Assembly (NCBI GenBank): GCA_947359465.1
Contig: OX375879.1
Coordinates: 122,094,557 to 122,158,556 of the forward strand
Length of the DNA: 64,000 nt
Direction: 5' to 3'
Source: Metellina segmentata
Lineage: Eukaryota; Arthropoda; Arachnida; Araneae; Tetragnathidae
Shown: in pieces, positions 46,737 to 61,579 of the stretch
Layout: each line of letters starts with the position of its first letter
Numbering within the stretch: position 1 is the stretch's first letter
Notes under the pieces: model-generated
Databases searched by the model: none
Told to the model about the DNA's origin: nothing
What the model saw: the letters and a program-made list of their open reading frames with translations, nothing else
Translations under genes and position numbers: made by a program

Positions 46737-49700
46737 ATGGTTCTCTTTTTAACAAACGTTCTATTAAAAGAAAAGAAGGATTTTTCAAAAATATGGTTAG
46801 CTGCTCATTGGGAAAGTAAACTCAAAAGATATGAAATATATCAAGTGAATATTGAACGCAGTGTCAAAGATATTATGGATCTCGATGTAAGTTTTCTTTT
46901 AAAGAACATTAAAATAAATTTCCTTTGATACAATTAAAATTCATAAATTTTTAGAGTGCTATCAAATCTAGATTTCTGATATCATATTCAACTCAAGAAA
47001 TTTAACAAAATATATGTTCTAGAGATGTGATCAGAGAATATTTTCAAAAGAAATTCTCTGAGCATGAGAATATTCTCCAAAAATTGATATTTGAAGAATA
47101 TTTGAGAATTTTCTATTCTAAACCTAATTTTTCAGAAATTTGCAATTTGTTATATTTTATTAACTTCAGATATTAACATGAAGGTTATGGGGGAGTTTGG
47201 AGGTTTTCCAGTCTTCTGAGTTGACAATACTGCCCCCAATGCCTTGTTTCCCACCATTACAGTCCTCCATTTTCTGGATTCTTTTCACACAGATGCTTAA
47301 ATAGATAGTTAACTGAAAATTTATCATAAAAGATAGGGCTATGTGGTAAGAAAACTTACTAAAACTAAAAGTTTAGCTTAGGATCATTTTTTGTTAAAAA
47401 CAAGCAATGGAAAAACTTCGAAAAGAAATTTCTTCATTATTCAGCCGCTGGAGAATATTCTCCTAAAGATTATTACCAAGAATTTTACATCTCTATAATA
47501 TTCTATATATCTGTGGTCAAGGGGAATAACTGGATACGTCTAAAAACTACTTTTCAGGAGCACGTTTTTAATATTTGCCCTTTTGTAAATCAAGTTTTTG
47601 TAATAATTTATTTTGATTACATTCTTTGTTACTCTTTTTTCATGCACATTACTCAAACTCTTCTCCACATTGCATTAGGCCCCAATACAAATCCTCTGGC
47701 AGAGGCACTTATCTCATTCTTGTCAAATTTCTACTTTATTATCCAGTTATTCCCCTTGACTACAGATATATATCATAATATTTTTTTAATGGGGGTGGTT
47801 GTTCATATCACATCAGTAAAGAGTCACTTTACTCCTTTGAACCCATCAAAAGTCCAACTTAAACCTCTTTTGCCCTGACACTGAAGAAATAATGTAAGTT
47901 GCCGTCCACTGTGTTGCTTTGTTTTGGCATTTTATTTTCCATGAAATGCTAAACCCTGATTAAGGTTTCAGATAAGTTTGTTCAAACACATGGTGCCAGT
48001 CAACATTAAAAAAAAGTATTATTATTTTCTTCTTTATTAAAATACATTTTGCATTGACTATAATGCTATCTATCTATTACATCACTCAAATTATTAAGAT
48101 TAAAGAGAATGGGAGCTAATAGAAAAAAAAATTATGGGTTGAAAATGTTTCTGGTTTTGAATAAACTACTGAAAAAAGTAAAATAATTAAAAAAAGACAT
48201 TAAACTATGTGTTCTGTTGAGCTTTTATGTGTAATAATGAAATTGATTGTTTTTCAGATAATATTGGATTTACGTCTGTCTGGGCACCTTTTAATAGGCA
48301 TAGTGAAAATTTTTTCCCGAAAAACAAAATATCTTTTGACTGAATGTAATGACATTTTCAACAGGGTTACAATTTTTCGATCCAATATAACAGATCTTCC
48401 ACTTAATAAATTGACAGCTTCCATGAAAAATATAACTATGCCTGAACTTGAAAATCTTGATGAATTTAATCTTGTCAAGTAAGATACATTTTCTGTTTTG
48501 CCTTTTAAGATATTTACGTATCTTCATATAACAATATGAGCAATTTAAAAAATAGCATTCTGAAATAAATTTTTAATCCTTAAATGCAAATATAGTTTTA
48601 TAACAATTTCTTAAAATATAAAATGCAATGTTGAGCTTGGAATTATTAATTATTTATTTTCTTAAAAATTATGCTCACACAAAGCTATGTTTACAAATCC
48701 AAAGAAGTGGTCTAACAGCGATGTATCTGAAGTATTATCTAATATTTTCCCCGAAAAAGAGAATTATAAATTTTATGTATTAAAGAAGTGGAATTAAAAA
48801 AATTTACCTAAAATTGTTGAGATTTATAATATTGAAAAATAATTTATGCTCTGAAAATTATTAGAAGAAACTTGAGTTTTTAATTTCTTTCATCTAATAA
48901 GATCTGAACAAGTTGAAATTATGTCTTGAAATGAGCACTGTAACACAATCATAAAACTGTTCTTAAATGTAAAACAATATAAATTTTTGTTATGTTAATC
49001 AAAATTAATTTTTTTACTGGAATCAGTTTTCAATAATGAACCTGTTTATTTCTTGTGCATATAACTTAATCAGTGCATTAGTTTATTTTCATTTGATTTT
49101 CTTAGGACAAATGAAGAAGCATTCAAATCACACCAAAGCCATTTGGAAACAATCACTTTAAAAGAAACTGCTGAAGGCATGCGACTTATTGATGATGACT
49201 TTGGTATGCATTTAAAATAAACATATATTTACTATAATTTTTATTAGTTGTCTTTATTTTTAAGTAATTGTCTGTTTGTTATCAAAAGTTTTGAAAATAA
49301 AAACATTTTTTTAAGTTATATAAACTGACTAGACACTGAGTGGCCAGCCTGTGGCAGTTTTTTTTGTGGGGTCAGGTGGTACCACTGCTAGCTAACCCCT
49401 GATGATTGCTATGAATTCCAGCAAACGAAATGGGAATTTGTAGCCTTTTGGATAACAGCCATCATGGCGTTGCCTGTGGTGGCCTTGTCATTGTCAAATG
49501 CGGCCAAGTTTGGATTGTAAAGAGATCCAATTGGTGTGATGCCACAATCTCTTGCGAAAATATAAATATTTAATCGAAAAATTATTTATTAAAAGAAAAT
49601 CTAACATATAAGAGTCATTCTGAAATTAAGTGGAAATTTGAGTCACCTGCATTTTTTTTATGAATTTCATGTGTCAATTGGTTTTTATACAATAGTAATA

Positions 49701-52700
49701 AATCTTAATTAAGGTATATTTTCATCAGATAGTGTTAAGTGAATAAATATTTGCATATTTATAACTAAAAAAGTAAATTAACAATGGAAAATGTCACCTC
49801 CATGGCTGTCCCTAACCCTGTCTCTAGGTTAAGATATAGTTGAAACTTAAAAAGTGTAAGAAATTCCTTTATTTAGTAGCTCTATGTAATGTTAAGAGTT
49901 TTATTCAGGGTGTCAAGATTTAAATCATGATTTTAATCAAATTATTTATATCACAACTAATACACATTTTTATAACTAAGTATATGCACCACAGAATAAT
50001 CACAGAAGTGGTCAAATGCTTTAATTTTTCTGCACTCGTGGTGATTTCAGCACTAATGGCTACACCCAGCTCAGAGGGAACTGGGTTAATTACTGCATAT
50101 TTTAAAAGATTGCAACAGCCAGTTTTAACTTATTAGAATATACTATATACTGGAAACAGTAATGTTAACACACATGACATCTTAAATCTAAATGCCAGTA
50201 AGAGTAATGTATAAACATTCCTGATTAACAGCACTCATAATATAAACACTTAAAGGAAGTTTGCAGCAGTTTGATTAAAAATTATAAACTAAAGGGGTGA
50301 CTGATTTCATTAGCTAAAAAAAAAGCACAAGTAAAGTTTTTTGAGGCATTTGTCAGCTTATTCTTGTGGTGTGCAATAGAGATTAAAGAGCATTTTCACA
50401 CACACACAGCCATTAAAATGTCATCAGGAAGAAATATCCAATATGAATTAAAAGTAAGTCAAAATTCCTTTATTATTGCTGCTTGGCAGTTTTATTATTA
50501 AAATTTACTATAGTCTGATTATTTCTCTGTCCTCTATTCTACTTCTGACACTATAGTTTAAGTCTGTCACTTACACTTACTGATAAATTTGTTAACATGA
50601 TGATGTAATTTACTCAAGGATAACTATGTAGGACGTCAACTTGAGTTTTAAAGTTAAACAAATGGTAGTAAATATTGATTTTCTATGTCACAATCTCAAT
50701 TTTTTATTCGACAAATTTATTTATAATTATTGTAAAAGCAGTGTATAGGGTCTACAGAAATTTAAATAAAAAAATCTGATTTAAATAATAAAAAAAAATC
50801 TGATTAATTGATTTTTTTTTAATCATGATTTTTTTTACACCCTGGTTTTATTGTTACACAATGCACTTGAAATTATTATATTTTTAATTAAATTTAATGT
50901 TGAAAAATCAGTAAATTCCTTTGTTCCTACTATTTTTGTCAGCTCTGCATAAAAAGTAAATAACCTTTAAAAAAGTCTACTAGAAGGCAGTACATGTCTG
51001 AAAGTGCTATTAAAAGAAGCTCTATTAAGCCATCTTTACCAGGGTGTAAAAAATCGTGATTTTTTAAAAAAATCAATTAATCAGATTTTTTTTTAGCTCA
51101 ACAAAAAAATGGGTTGAAAAAACACAAAAAATTTTTTTGAAGAAGAAAAATTAGGTATTCCACCAGAGTGGAGTAGTTGACCCAGCTAAAGCTGTTGGTG
51201 TAGATCTTCAAAGTGTAGCTGTTATTGGGAGAGTAGTAAGCAGCTGAGAAAGAGGCAAATCAAAGGCCTACCAAGAGATTCAGTAATTTGAAAAAGAATA
51301 GAAAGAAAAAATGAAGCTTGGTACAAATAAGGAGAAATATAAGAGGAACTATTGTTTGAAAGAGAAGTTTAAAAATATAAACAGTCCACAGCAGAAGGTC
51401 AAAAATCTTTTACGAGGAGAAAAAGTTTCTCCCAGAGTAAAAATCTTAAATTTGGAGCTGTGTTAACTACCCAGATAGAGGAAAATTATAATTTAAAAAA
51501 TAGGAAATGCCAAAAAGCATTTAGTTTGGTACTGTCTGGGAAAATAATTAAAAATAATCAGTTTGCACCCACTTAAAACATACTGGGAAAAATTGAAAAA
51601 AATAGATGGTGTGTAAAACAATGTTGATGTAATTTAAGAGACAAGCTCATACCAAACAAAAAATATAATGAGAATAAGATCTGACATTGTGAAGTTTTTT
51701 GATCAAGATGATGTCAGCTGTATGGAACCAGGCATTAAGGACTAGTACTAAAATCAAAGTAAAAAAAAAAGAGAGAGAGAGAGAGAGAACCTTAATAGGA
51801 CATCTTAAATTCTCCATAAAAAGTTTGAAGTAGAATCTGGCTATAATATTCCATACTCAACATTCTGGGTTTTTTTTTAATCATTTTGGGTATTGCAACC
51901 TGATGTGCATATGAAAATGTTTCTTCCATTTTTCAAAAATTAAAAAGCCTCAAAGTTCTTAATTACAATGATTTAGATCAGATGGTTAAATCTCTGCTGT
52001 CAGGATGTAGTAAAAAGTAAACTAAAATGTCTGGAAAGGAGATATAAGAAGTTCATTAACAAACACGTTGAGACAAATGATTTTGAAAATGTGGTTACAT
52101 GTGTTGAGCAATGGAAGAGGAAAGAAGTAAAGTTTCCAGTTAAAAGAATAAAAAAAAGTCTGCTAAGAAAGTGGTTAAATCTCAAAAGTAGAAATAGAAG
52201 TCAAAGAGCTAGTTAATTAATTTAATGGTTTGCTTCCACATTTCATGAAGCGTGTTTGCTAATACATACTGATACATGTTGATTTTAGCCAGAATTATTA
52301 ATGTAAATACTCCTAGGAGATACAAAGTGTGCATTTCAGAGGTTTACATGACCAAATCACATTACATAGATAGGGAAATTGAAAATAGTGAAAAACGTAA
52401 TGTTCTGCCATTCTTCTCACTGTCTGAATCTTTGCGACCCGACTCAAGTGCGTTTAATGAATACATAATTGTCAAAGTATTTGGTAGAAAGAGTGTTTAC
52501 AATTATGTGGCAAATGTCACTGAATGTTTTGAAGTTTCTTACCTGATCCTATACATGTCAAGATGACATACTAACAAATTTGTTTCCTCTGAAGAATGTG
52601 AAGTAACAGTGCAAGATGAGGTTGTGGCCATTTAAAAACAACTAACAATGAATACTCATGAACAGTACATTTTTAATGAAATACCTGAAGACTATACATT

Positions 52701-55700
52701 GTGTTAGATGAAACTGAAACATTTTGTCATCTCCATGCTAACACTTGTCACCTCCATTCCCATGAATGTCACCTTCGGGTGGTCACAAAAAATCAATTTT
52801 CGAATTTCTGCCTAGGCACCCCCCTAAAAGTTGCCAATAGGCTACAAAATGGGATTGGCAAAGTTTTAGCTCATTCCGATAATATTAACCTGTGCCTCAT
52901 TGTGGTTAAAATTAAGAAAAACAGAGCATTTTTAGCAAAAAATCTTAGTTTTTACTCCATAAAATCGAAACTATTCGTCCTAGAAACCTGGTTCTTGTCT
53001 TATCTCATAGGAAATTTTATTGACTTGAAGTTTGATCTCATCCACTTTTTTTGCTAAAACTGATAGAATGGTATTTAGCATTTTTCATGTAAGATCGTAG
53101 TGAATATCCTCGAAAGTGAATTTTCATGTAAAGCCCTAAAAGCATTACAATATTCAATTACATCTGCTTTCCAGATTTTGCTTTTTGTATTTTTCATTTT
53201 GTACATTAAAAAGGCTTTTATTAGAGGTATTTTTAAAAATAAATCTAACAACATTCAAATTCAAAATGAAGGAATTAGGGGTAAAGAAGAGGAAGCAAGG
53301 AGTAAAAATGACAACACATAGTATTCAAATATATTTACTAATTATATTGTTGAATTATACATCATTGAATTATTATTATTTAAATATACAAATTAGGTGG
53401 TAATTACATATTAAGATGGTAATGTCTTAGATATTGTAGCTTTTAAAGAGTCTTGAAATATGTGCCTACATTCAGATACAACTTGTGAGTGGTATTTAGC
53501 ATTTTTCAGGCATTAGGTCATGACCCACATAATTTAATTCTAGGTAGAAGTGTCATACGACTCCGTAACTGATCTCATCAAAAATAGATTTAGAAATTCC
53601 GATTTAGAGCGAGCTGTTGTGCACTGGGATGAAAATTGCTTCCAGATTTGTTGAGTGAAAAAAATGTGGAGCAGATAGCGATTTTGATTACTTGTGGCGA
53701 TGAAGAACAGTTGATAGGTGTTCCACAATCCTTGAAAATAGTACGAGGATAATTCAGGCAAAAATTGTATTATCAGCAGTTGAGCAGTGAAGGGCAGTTG
53801 GGAAAATCCCTGCAATGTGTTTTGATACCACTGCAGTAAATACTGGTCACCTTAGGCGAACCTGCGTTTTGCTAGAGCAGTTATTAGAGAAAAACCTTTT
53901 GAATTTAGCATGTCGCCACCATGTTTTAGAAGTTGCTTACAAAGCAGTTTTTATTTGAAAAATTGTCACATCCACTGGTCCTCAGCCAGATATTTTTCGA
54001 AAATTGCAGACTGGTTGGTCTAAGTTAGACAAGAAGAAATACAAACAGGTATAGAAGATGAAAATATTAGAAATAAAATAAGTTATCCAGACCAAATTTC
54101 AAGTTTTTGTTTTGTTTTGAAAAATTGAAAAAACCTACAGCCCAGAGATGATTATAAAGAATTCATCCAACTTTGCTTAATTCATTTAGGGCGTCTTCCT
54201 CAAAAATACATTATTTTAGAGTACCTGGTGCTATTCATCACACCAGATGGATGGCAATTGCCATTTATTCTCTTTAAATGTATATTTACAGGGATCAATT
54301 TTCGTTAACTGATTTAGAAAGAAAGGGTATTGCAGATATTTGTTTATTTATAATCAACATTTATGTAAAAGCATGGTTCAATGTTCACAAACCCACTTTG
54401 GCCCCAACCTAGACTTACAATTATTAAAATCTTTAGTTAGATACAAGAAAATTGGTAAAGAGGTTGCAGACAAGGCCCTGCCTAAAATAATAAACCATTT
54501 GTGGTATCTGAACTTGGAGGAAGTTGCATTTTCATTTTTCGATGATACTTTGGGAAAAAATGTCAAAACAAGCATGGTTGAAAAATTAAGGTCCGAAGTA
54601 GAAAATGTGAAGATGATTGTGATGATAGGGATGTAAAACCCAAACTCAATCTCCCACAAATTGTTCAATTATTGGACAAAAAAAGTTTAATTAGTTTGTT
54701 TCTGCTCGGAATTCTAAATATTTTTAAGAGATTTGAAATCAATACAGATTTTTTAAATACTAATCCCGATTTATGGTGTGAAAATCAACATTTTTTAAAA
54801 GCTAAAAAAATAGTGAACGGTTTAAGGGTTGTTAATGACACTGCTGAGAGTGGAGTAAAATTAAAGACTTTAATTCCTCTTTGACGAAAGACGAAGAACA
54901 ACGGCAGTTCCTTTTACAAGTTGTATCTGAATGTAGCCAAATTTTTCCGGACTCTTCAAAAGCAACAATATTTAAGACATTACCACCTTAATTTGTAATT
55001 ACCACATAATTTGTATATTAAAATAATGATAATATAATGATGTATACTTCAACTATATAGTTATTAAAATACATTTGAACACTATTTGTTGTCATTTTTA
55101 CTCATTGCTTCCTCTTCTTTACCCCTAATTCCAGTCCAAATTTTTTTTGTTTCGATTTCTTTTACTGGAATTGTTTGACGTAGGAAATGGAATCTGTGAT
55201 GCTAAGGTCAAATTCGTATGGAAAAAAATATAAAAGCTGTAATTTAAAAATGATTTTAAAAAAATTAATAATATTTTTAGGTAACGATGTAATGTGAAAT
55301 TTTCCACAGATTTCAAATATGTTGAAATTTTACTCTATCTTTTAACGATCTATGAAATAAAAAAATAACTACATAACTCCAGTTTTTTTTTTTTTTGTCC
55401 GCTGAAACATTGTTCCTTTAAAATGAAACGGAAACACAGAAAAAATAAATTTAGAATATGTCATATCCCTATGCTGTTGCCATTCTAAGGAAAACAATAA
55501 TTAAATTCATTTCAGAATGTTCTAGATTAAATTTTAAAATTCAGGCAGGGCACAATAATTGCAAAAAAATTGGACTACTTGTGAGCAAAATCTCATTGTA
55601 AATGCCATAGATTCGTCAGGACACTGCATAGAGAGTCACAGACACTTCCTTTTATAATATTAGAGACAATTATTTAATTCAGTTTTAAAATAATCCTTTT

Positions 55701-58700
55701 CTATGGATTTGTACTTTATAAAAATATGAAGTGTTTCTGTCAGAAAGACTTTTTTAATTAACTTTTCACTTTCACTCAATTGAAAAGTTTGCATACAGCA
55801 ACGATTAATAAACCTTTTTCTTATCGGATCAAAATTTTATCAGCTTCAAAAGATGTCACATATCATGAATGTCCTTCCATCACACCCCAAAACACTGAAG
55901 TACCTGATCGAGACTAGCCATGTGATATCCTTTTATTTGCTATATTTTTTCCTTACACATTTCATTGCGTTGGTGTGACCAGTTCTAAATCTTAAAAATA
56001 CTATTTGCTCTTCTCTACATAACTTGCAATTGGCCATTTCTCCAGGTCTTAGTTCTCTGTACCAATTGCAATAAGTGGAACAGGAGTATCAAAATGTTTT
56101 TGAAACATTTTGATACTCTTGTTCATCAAAAGTGCAAATTTCTTGAATTGACTGAAATTTGCTGGGATAATAGTTTACAGTGAAAGATGCAAATTACTAC
56201 AGTCTAATCTCTCTATATTAAAAAAAAGTTACCGCTGCCGCCACAGGATTGAAAACTGTGTTGTTTAGCTCGATTCTTAGACTGTTTCCCGAGAAAGTAC
56301 TGATCGGGGGGAAAAAAATAATTAACATGGTTTGTTCTTAATCATATTCCGTGGACAATTATTAAGATTTTTTTCCAATGCGACTATTAGTTTAGGGTTT
56401 ATTAAGTGTCAAAATTGAAGAAGCGAAATTTCTTCCGCGAGTGAGCAAAACACAAAGAAATTTTCAGTCTTCAGCCGTGAGTTTTTTTTTAAGAGTACCT
56501 CTCAACGTAAATTTTTGCAGCTCGTCGAGTTTTTTTTTTTTTAATTTCAATTTGGTTCTTGATTGTATTTTTTTTAATTCGGGACATTTTTGTTATTTTT
56601 TTTAAACTGCCGTATCTATATCTTATTACTATTAGTTTTTAATTTTTAAAATATCGCAGTATACCTCAGAATGCACTCTTTTTTACGGTACTATTATTTT
56701 TGAAATCGGTTTATAATTTAATTGGATGCGATCAAAAGTTGGTCATACAAAATTCGGAATCTTTGGATATTTTCGCTACTTTTTGTTACAACCGTTAACT
56801 AAAATTGTCATATCTATATTATATTACTATTAGTTTTTTATTTTGAAAATAGCGCAGTATATCTCAGAATGTACTCTTTCTTACAGTACCATTATTTTTT
56901 AAATTGGTTCGTAAATAAATTTGATGCAATCAAAAGTTGGTGACACAAATTTCGTATTTTTTATTTCGCGGAGCTTATCAGGGTTGTATTTTTGACAATC
57001 GGGTTTGCCAGATATCAAATTTATTGTAGCAACAATTGCCATAAAAACGATTTCTTTTTATTTAGCGAGGAAAAAGGCTCGCTTTTTTCCCTCTGTTACC
57101 GAGAAAGTACAAAGTACAGATCTTAAAGTTTGGAGATTAACATGGTTTACTTAAAATTGTACAGGGAACAAGATGCAGAAGATTTTTTTACTTATGCGGC
57201 TATTAGTGTAGGGTGCATTAAGTGTTAAAGTAAAAAAAAAATTAAATCACTTGCGTAAGAGGTATTGGTTTGCGAAGCAAACCAAACGGGATTGCGTAGC
57301 AATCCCCGGGGGTCGGCGAGCAGGGGGCAAAGCCCTCGCTGTGACGGGGCGGAGCCCCCTAGTTTTAGAAAAGAATGTGATGCAATAAAAATAATTAAAT
57401 GAGAAATCATTCCAAGAAACTGCCATTGTCTATACTTAATTTATATCACTTTTCTAATGAGAGTGGCATAACACCCTTTATCAATATAGTACTGATTTAT
57501 CATGTGTTCATTTTCTTTCTCTTTACTGATGCCTTTAGGCTTCCCACCCACTTAATTTTAGCATGATCAGCCTTGCTTTCAAATACAACAAAAAAACAAT
57601 GCTGTAATTGTGTATAGACTTGATGTCATCATTTGCCTATAAATGCTTACCATCATCTATTTAGAAAAAATTTAATTTCTGTTTAAAACAAACTGTTTTT
57701 CTTGTCTGTGCCATGCTATTGAAAGACCTATATAGGCTTACCAGCCTTCTGGGAATTACCTGATAGACCACTCCATCACTGCTTGAACACATGCACATAT
57801 ATAATACCAGTAGTGTTGCCAGGATTTTATTTTTGAGAGCCCAAATTTACAAATACAGTTAAGCCTCATAATCACTTGGATTTCACAATATTTTAGGGTA
57901 TAACTTTGATATAAAGATTTTGGGGCAAAGCTTTTGGCACATTTTTTCTATGTCGCTAAGGAAGAATTTCTAAGGAAAATTTGTTTTATTAGTTGAAATA
58001 ATTTTTGAAAATTAATGTAAATAATTGTTTTAAATGAAAAAAATCTTACTTTTTCTGAAATACTATAGAACTTTGTCCAAGCTGAATAATTTATTAGTTT
58101 AAAGTCTAATGGAACCAAGCTATTTTATTTAATGTTATGAAAAATTAATCCTAGCACACTAGAGTTATTTAGGCAATGTAAAATAAAAAAGATAATGATT
58201 TGCAAAACTTAATGAAAGATTCAGCTAATCGTGTGTTGCCATAATCCTATTAAAGTGGGGTTACCTTTGCCTGCCATAACTCACTACGAAAAGCACATCA
58301 AAAGCATTGCCACAGAAAGTCTTTTTACCAAAGTGTAAAAAAATCAATTAATCGGATTTATTTGATTTAAATCGGATTTATTTTATTTAAATTTCTGTAG
58401 GGCCTATAAATTTGTTAAATAAAAAATTGAGTTTCTAACATGACATGTAAACCAATATTTATTTAAGTAAACAATCGGGATTTGTAATATGGTAAATTAA
58501 TATTTATTTTACTAAAAATCATAGTGTGTTTGTTACATGGTAATACATTTAAAAAATGAATTTTCAAAACAAGAGCAAAAGATAAAACATTTGTTTAACT
58601 TTAAAACACAAGTTGACATCCTACATAATTTTTCTTGAGTAAATTAACATCATCATGTCAACAAATATATCAGTAAGTGTAAGTGAGACCTAAATTAGTC

Positions 58701-61535
58701 TGCTTAAATAAATATTTGTTGTGGATAGCTACTCTTATAGTGAAAGATGACTGTTTCAGGGAGCATTTTGCAAAATAAAAGATGTTCATAGTGTTTAAAC
58801 TTTCATCCTTTCAAATAGAAAGCTCAGTTGAATTTTTTATTTAATAAATTATTAATCACATTAATTGTGTTACTTTATATTTATGTCTCAATTAAAAAAA
58901 AGTAGTGAAAAATCACTATAGCTAAGCCATTGGTCAATCAAATAAAGGAGTAACAAGTAGTTTAGGCCTACTTTGTGGGGATTTTCGTTGGCTGTCTTGT
59001 CATTTACGTAGAAGTAGGCCTGCTGCTTTATTGTTTGTAACATAAAAATTATGCATGAACATTGTCAAAACTTTCAAATAGATGTCAACTTATTTTTTAC
59101 TTTACTGTTTGGCAGAATATCTGACTCAACACTCAACTGGTTACTTAGTCCATAGACACCTCAGATTATTTGTAAGTGCCCAGTGCCAAACATTTTTTAA
59201 AAGCTCATCAGTACGAGGTATAGCCATTAGGGCTGAAATCACCACGAGTGAAGAAAGTTCAAAGCATTTGACAAATTCTGTTATCTTTCTAGGGTGTATT
59301 TACTTAGTTATAAAAAATGTAAGATTAGTTGTGATTTAAATCAATGATTTAAAAAAAAAATCATTTGATTAAAATTATGATTTTAATTGTTGATTTTAAT
59401 CTTGACACCCTGCTTTTTACTAAAACTGTCCTCATGGTATTGGGTTTGTTAAGTCTGTGTGTGATTGTGCAGCATAGTTGATCCTCAGAATCAAAATTAA
59501 AAGATTACCTTTTAATTAATTAATTATTAATACATTAAAATTGACTCAGCCCCATCTGAGTATGCCACTGTATAGTACATATTGTGTCGGAACTATTGTT
59601 TCTGCATAATTTTATTCATTTGTGTATGTGCTTTGGATGGAAATAACAACAGAATGAAGATGTTCACTGTGTTTTTGACTTAAATCCATAGGTCACAAAT
59701 TTTATTTACCAGTCACAGTAAGCAGCATGTAAGAAATTATGTACAATTGACAGATAAGTGTGCCGAAGAACACTCAGTGGTACTTGATTATTGCAATTTA
59801 GACAAAAAACACATCCACTAGACTCCTTCATTCCCGTGCCCAGCCAGGATTTTATTTCAGAGGAGAACCAAAGTTAAAACATTGTGTAGCTCCAGTGCTA
59901 CATTAATTAATTAATACCTACCTACCCAAAATTACAAATGGAATTTTTTTTTTGTAGAAAGTTGGGATATTATCAGATTTTTTAAAAGTTCATTTTATGC
60001 TTTTTTAATTACCAGACAATATGGCTTTTAGTAGGATTATTGAAGCACATGAAAAGTGACTTGTCTCGCTGTTTATCTAAGCACATGATGTCTGCATAGT
60101 GATTTTTTCGTAGAACTTAACATTACATTAAGTAAGAATAAAGCAAATATTCAAGCTTTTTTCCTGAAAATTTTCTTTTCTGTCATTGCGGGGATTGATA
60201 TAATGCATATATGTACCAAGTCCAAAATCCGGAGAGCTAAAATGCGGAATTGTTCAAAATCCGGACGTTTTGCTAGCGTTTTTTTCGCTATCTACAAAAG
60301 CATCCAATCTGGAACAAAAGCATCCAATCTGGAACAAAACATTCAATCTCAACCAAATTGGTGAAACAACACAAACTAACATACAAGTTCAAAGTAAATA
60401 CCATACTAAAAAATTAGAAGATTAATAATTAAAATTAGTAGTTTAATTTGCATCAAAGTGGTCTTTTTTCCTTTTTAAAAAATTATTCCTATTTATATTT
60501 TGGCTATTTAAGTATTGTAAATGTGTTCTTTACATAAATAACATGCAGACAAATTCACACGGAGGTGGGTAGATTAGGGTTTTTTTACAAAAAAACTGCA
60601 AATGTTCCGAAATGGCCGAGGTCCGGAGGATTCCAGATTTTTGACTTTGTACTGTATATGAATATGTCAAAAGATGTTGAGTCAATGTAGAAAAACCAAT
60701 CATTGCTTTTATGCTTCGGAATGGATAGTAATTCATAAAAATAAAAACTATTACTTTAAAGAACACTGAAAAGTATGCTTGTAGAAAGTTTAAAATAAAA
60801 TAAAACAATACTTTCCAGGAGCTTGAGCACAGCTCCGCTACTTATGTCAGGTTTACCGATTCGTGATCAGTTCTTTCATATATTAATACTAAGAAAAATT
60901 TTATATCTTGACTTTTCTGACTGAAAAAGGAATAAAATGTCTTTAGTTCCAGAATCACCCATTTTGTTGCCAATTTTATTGCAAAGTTTTCATACAAAAT
61001 GTATTGACTTTTAAACTCACATTTTTGCTTAGAATGAAATCTGGTGCTCACAATACAGAGTGTAAAAAATTATAAATGCAATATAAACAGGAAAAAAATA
61101 TGCTATTTGAATATTTATAATTATGCATTAGCTCATAAATAAGTTATTTTAAGAACTACTAAACCAAGATTTTTCTTTGTAGAGTTCAATGAAAATATTC
61201 CAATAAATTTTGAGGAAGATGAAATGCTTTTTAAAGCATTCAATGAGTGTGACAACAAAGAAAATGGCTTGAATAAAGGTAATTTTACTATAGGTTCGAT
61301 TAATAGATAAGCAAATTAAAGGGTTCATAAATCCTTAAGTCCTTATAACTAATTTAGAACTCCATGTTATAAAGTTCGAAAACCCGTCACAAAATTATAC
61401 TATATAAAATTTTTTATTTATTAATATATCTTATATTAATAAATCCAACAATAAAATATTACAAATAACAAATTATTATAAAATCTAACAATCAATTATA
61501 AATAATTTCTATACAACAGTGCATATTTTTCTTTA

Positions 61536-61579
<44 letters not shown>

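Larger units (their letters stand above)
51105..54995 (+). pseudogene. Broken copy of an uncharacterised arthropod repeat protein
   Basis: Scattered plus-strand frames read like one protein family, in order: SPRVKILN; IVKFFDQDDVSCMEPGIKD; CVEQWKRKEVKFPVK (about 52110); IIVKVFGRKSVYNYVANVTE (about 52465-52530); DLERAVVHWDENC (53595-53640); HLGRLPQKYIILEYL; IINHLWYLNLEEVAFSFFDD (54490-54545); INTDFLNTNPDLW; LRVVNDTAESGVKL (54825); and DEEQRQFLLQVVSECS (54890-54940), ending before TTACCACC. I recall such proteins as high-copy, transposon-like entries in arthropod genomes without an agreed name; this is memory, not a search. Many stops and shifts make it dead. It is interrupted at 53088-53489. 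Confidence 0.6.

Noticed and set aside
44912..46886. The exon at 44912-45133 as the 5' coding exon of the RAD21-type gene
   Set aside because: Joining 45133 to 46727 gives a different frame from the kleisin frame and soon hits a stop, so it cannot encode the kleisin N-terminus.
47513..47878. A 121-aa plus-strand open frame in the RAD21-type intron
   Set aside because: It has no recognisable motif, no start context and no splice support; its composition is like the AT-rich surroundings.
51780..55138. A functional multi-exon gene for the repeat-protein family
   Set aside because: There are many stops and frameshifts, motifs fall in several frames without splice signals, and the region is interrupted by an insertion.
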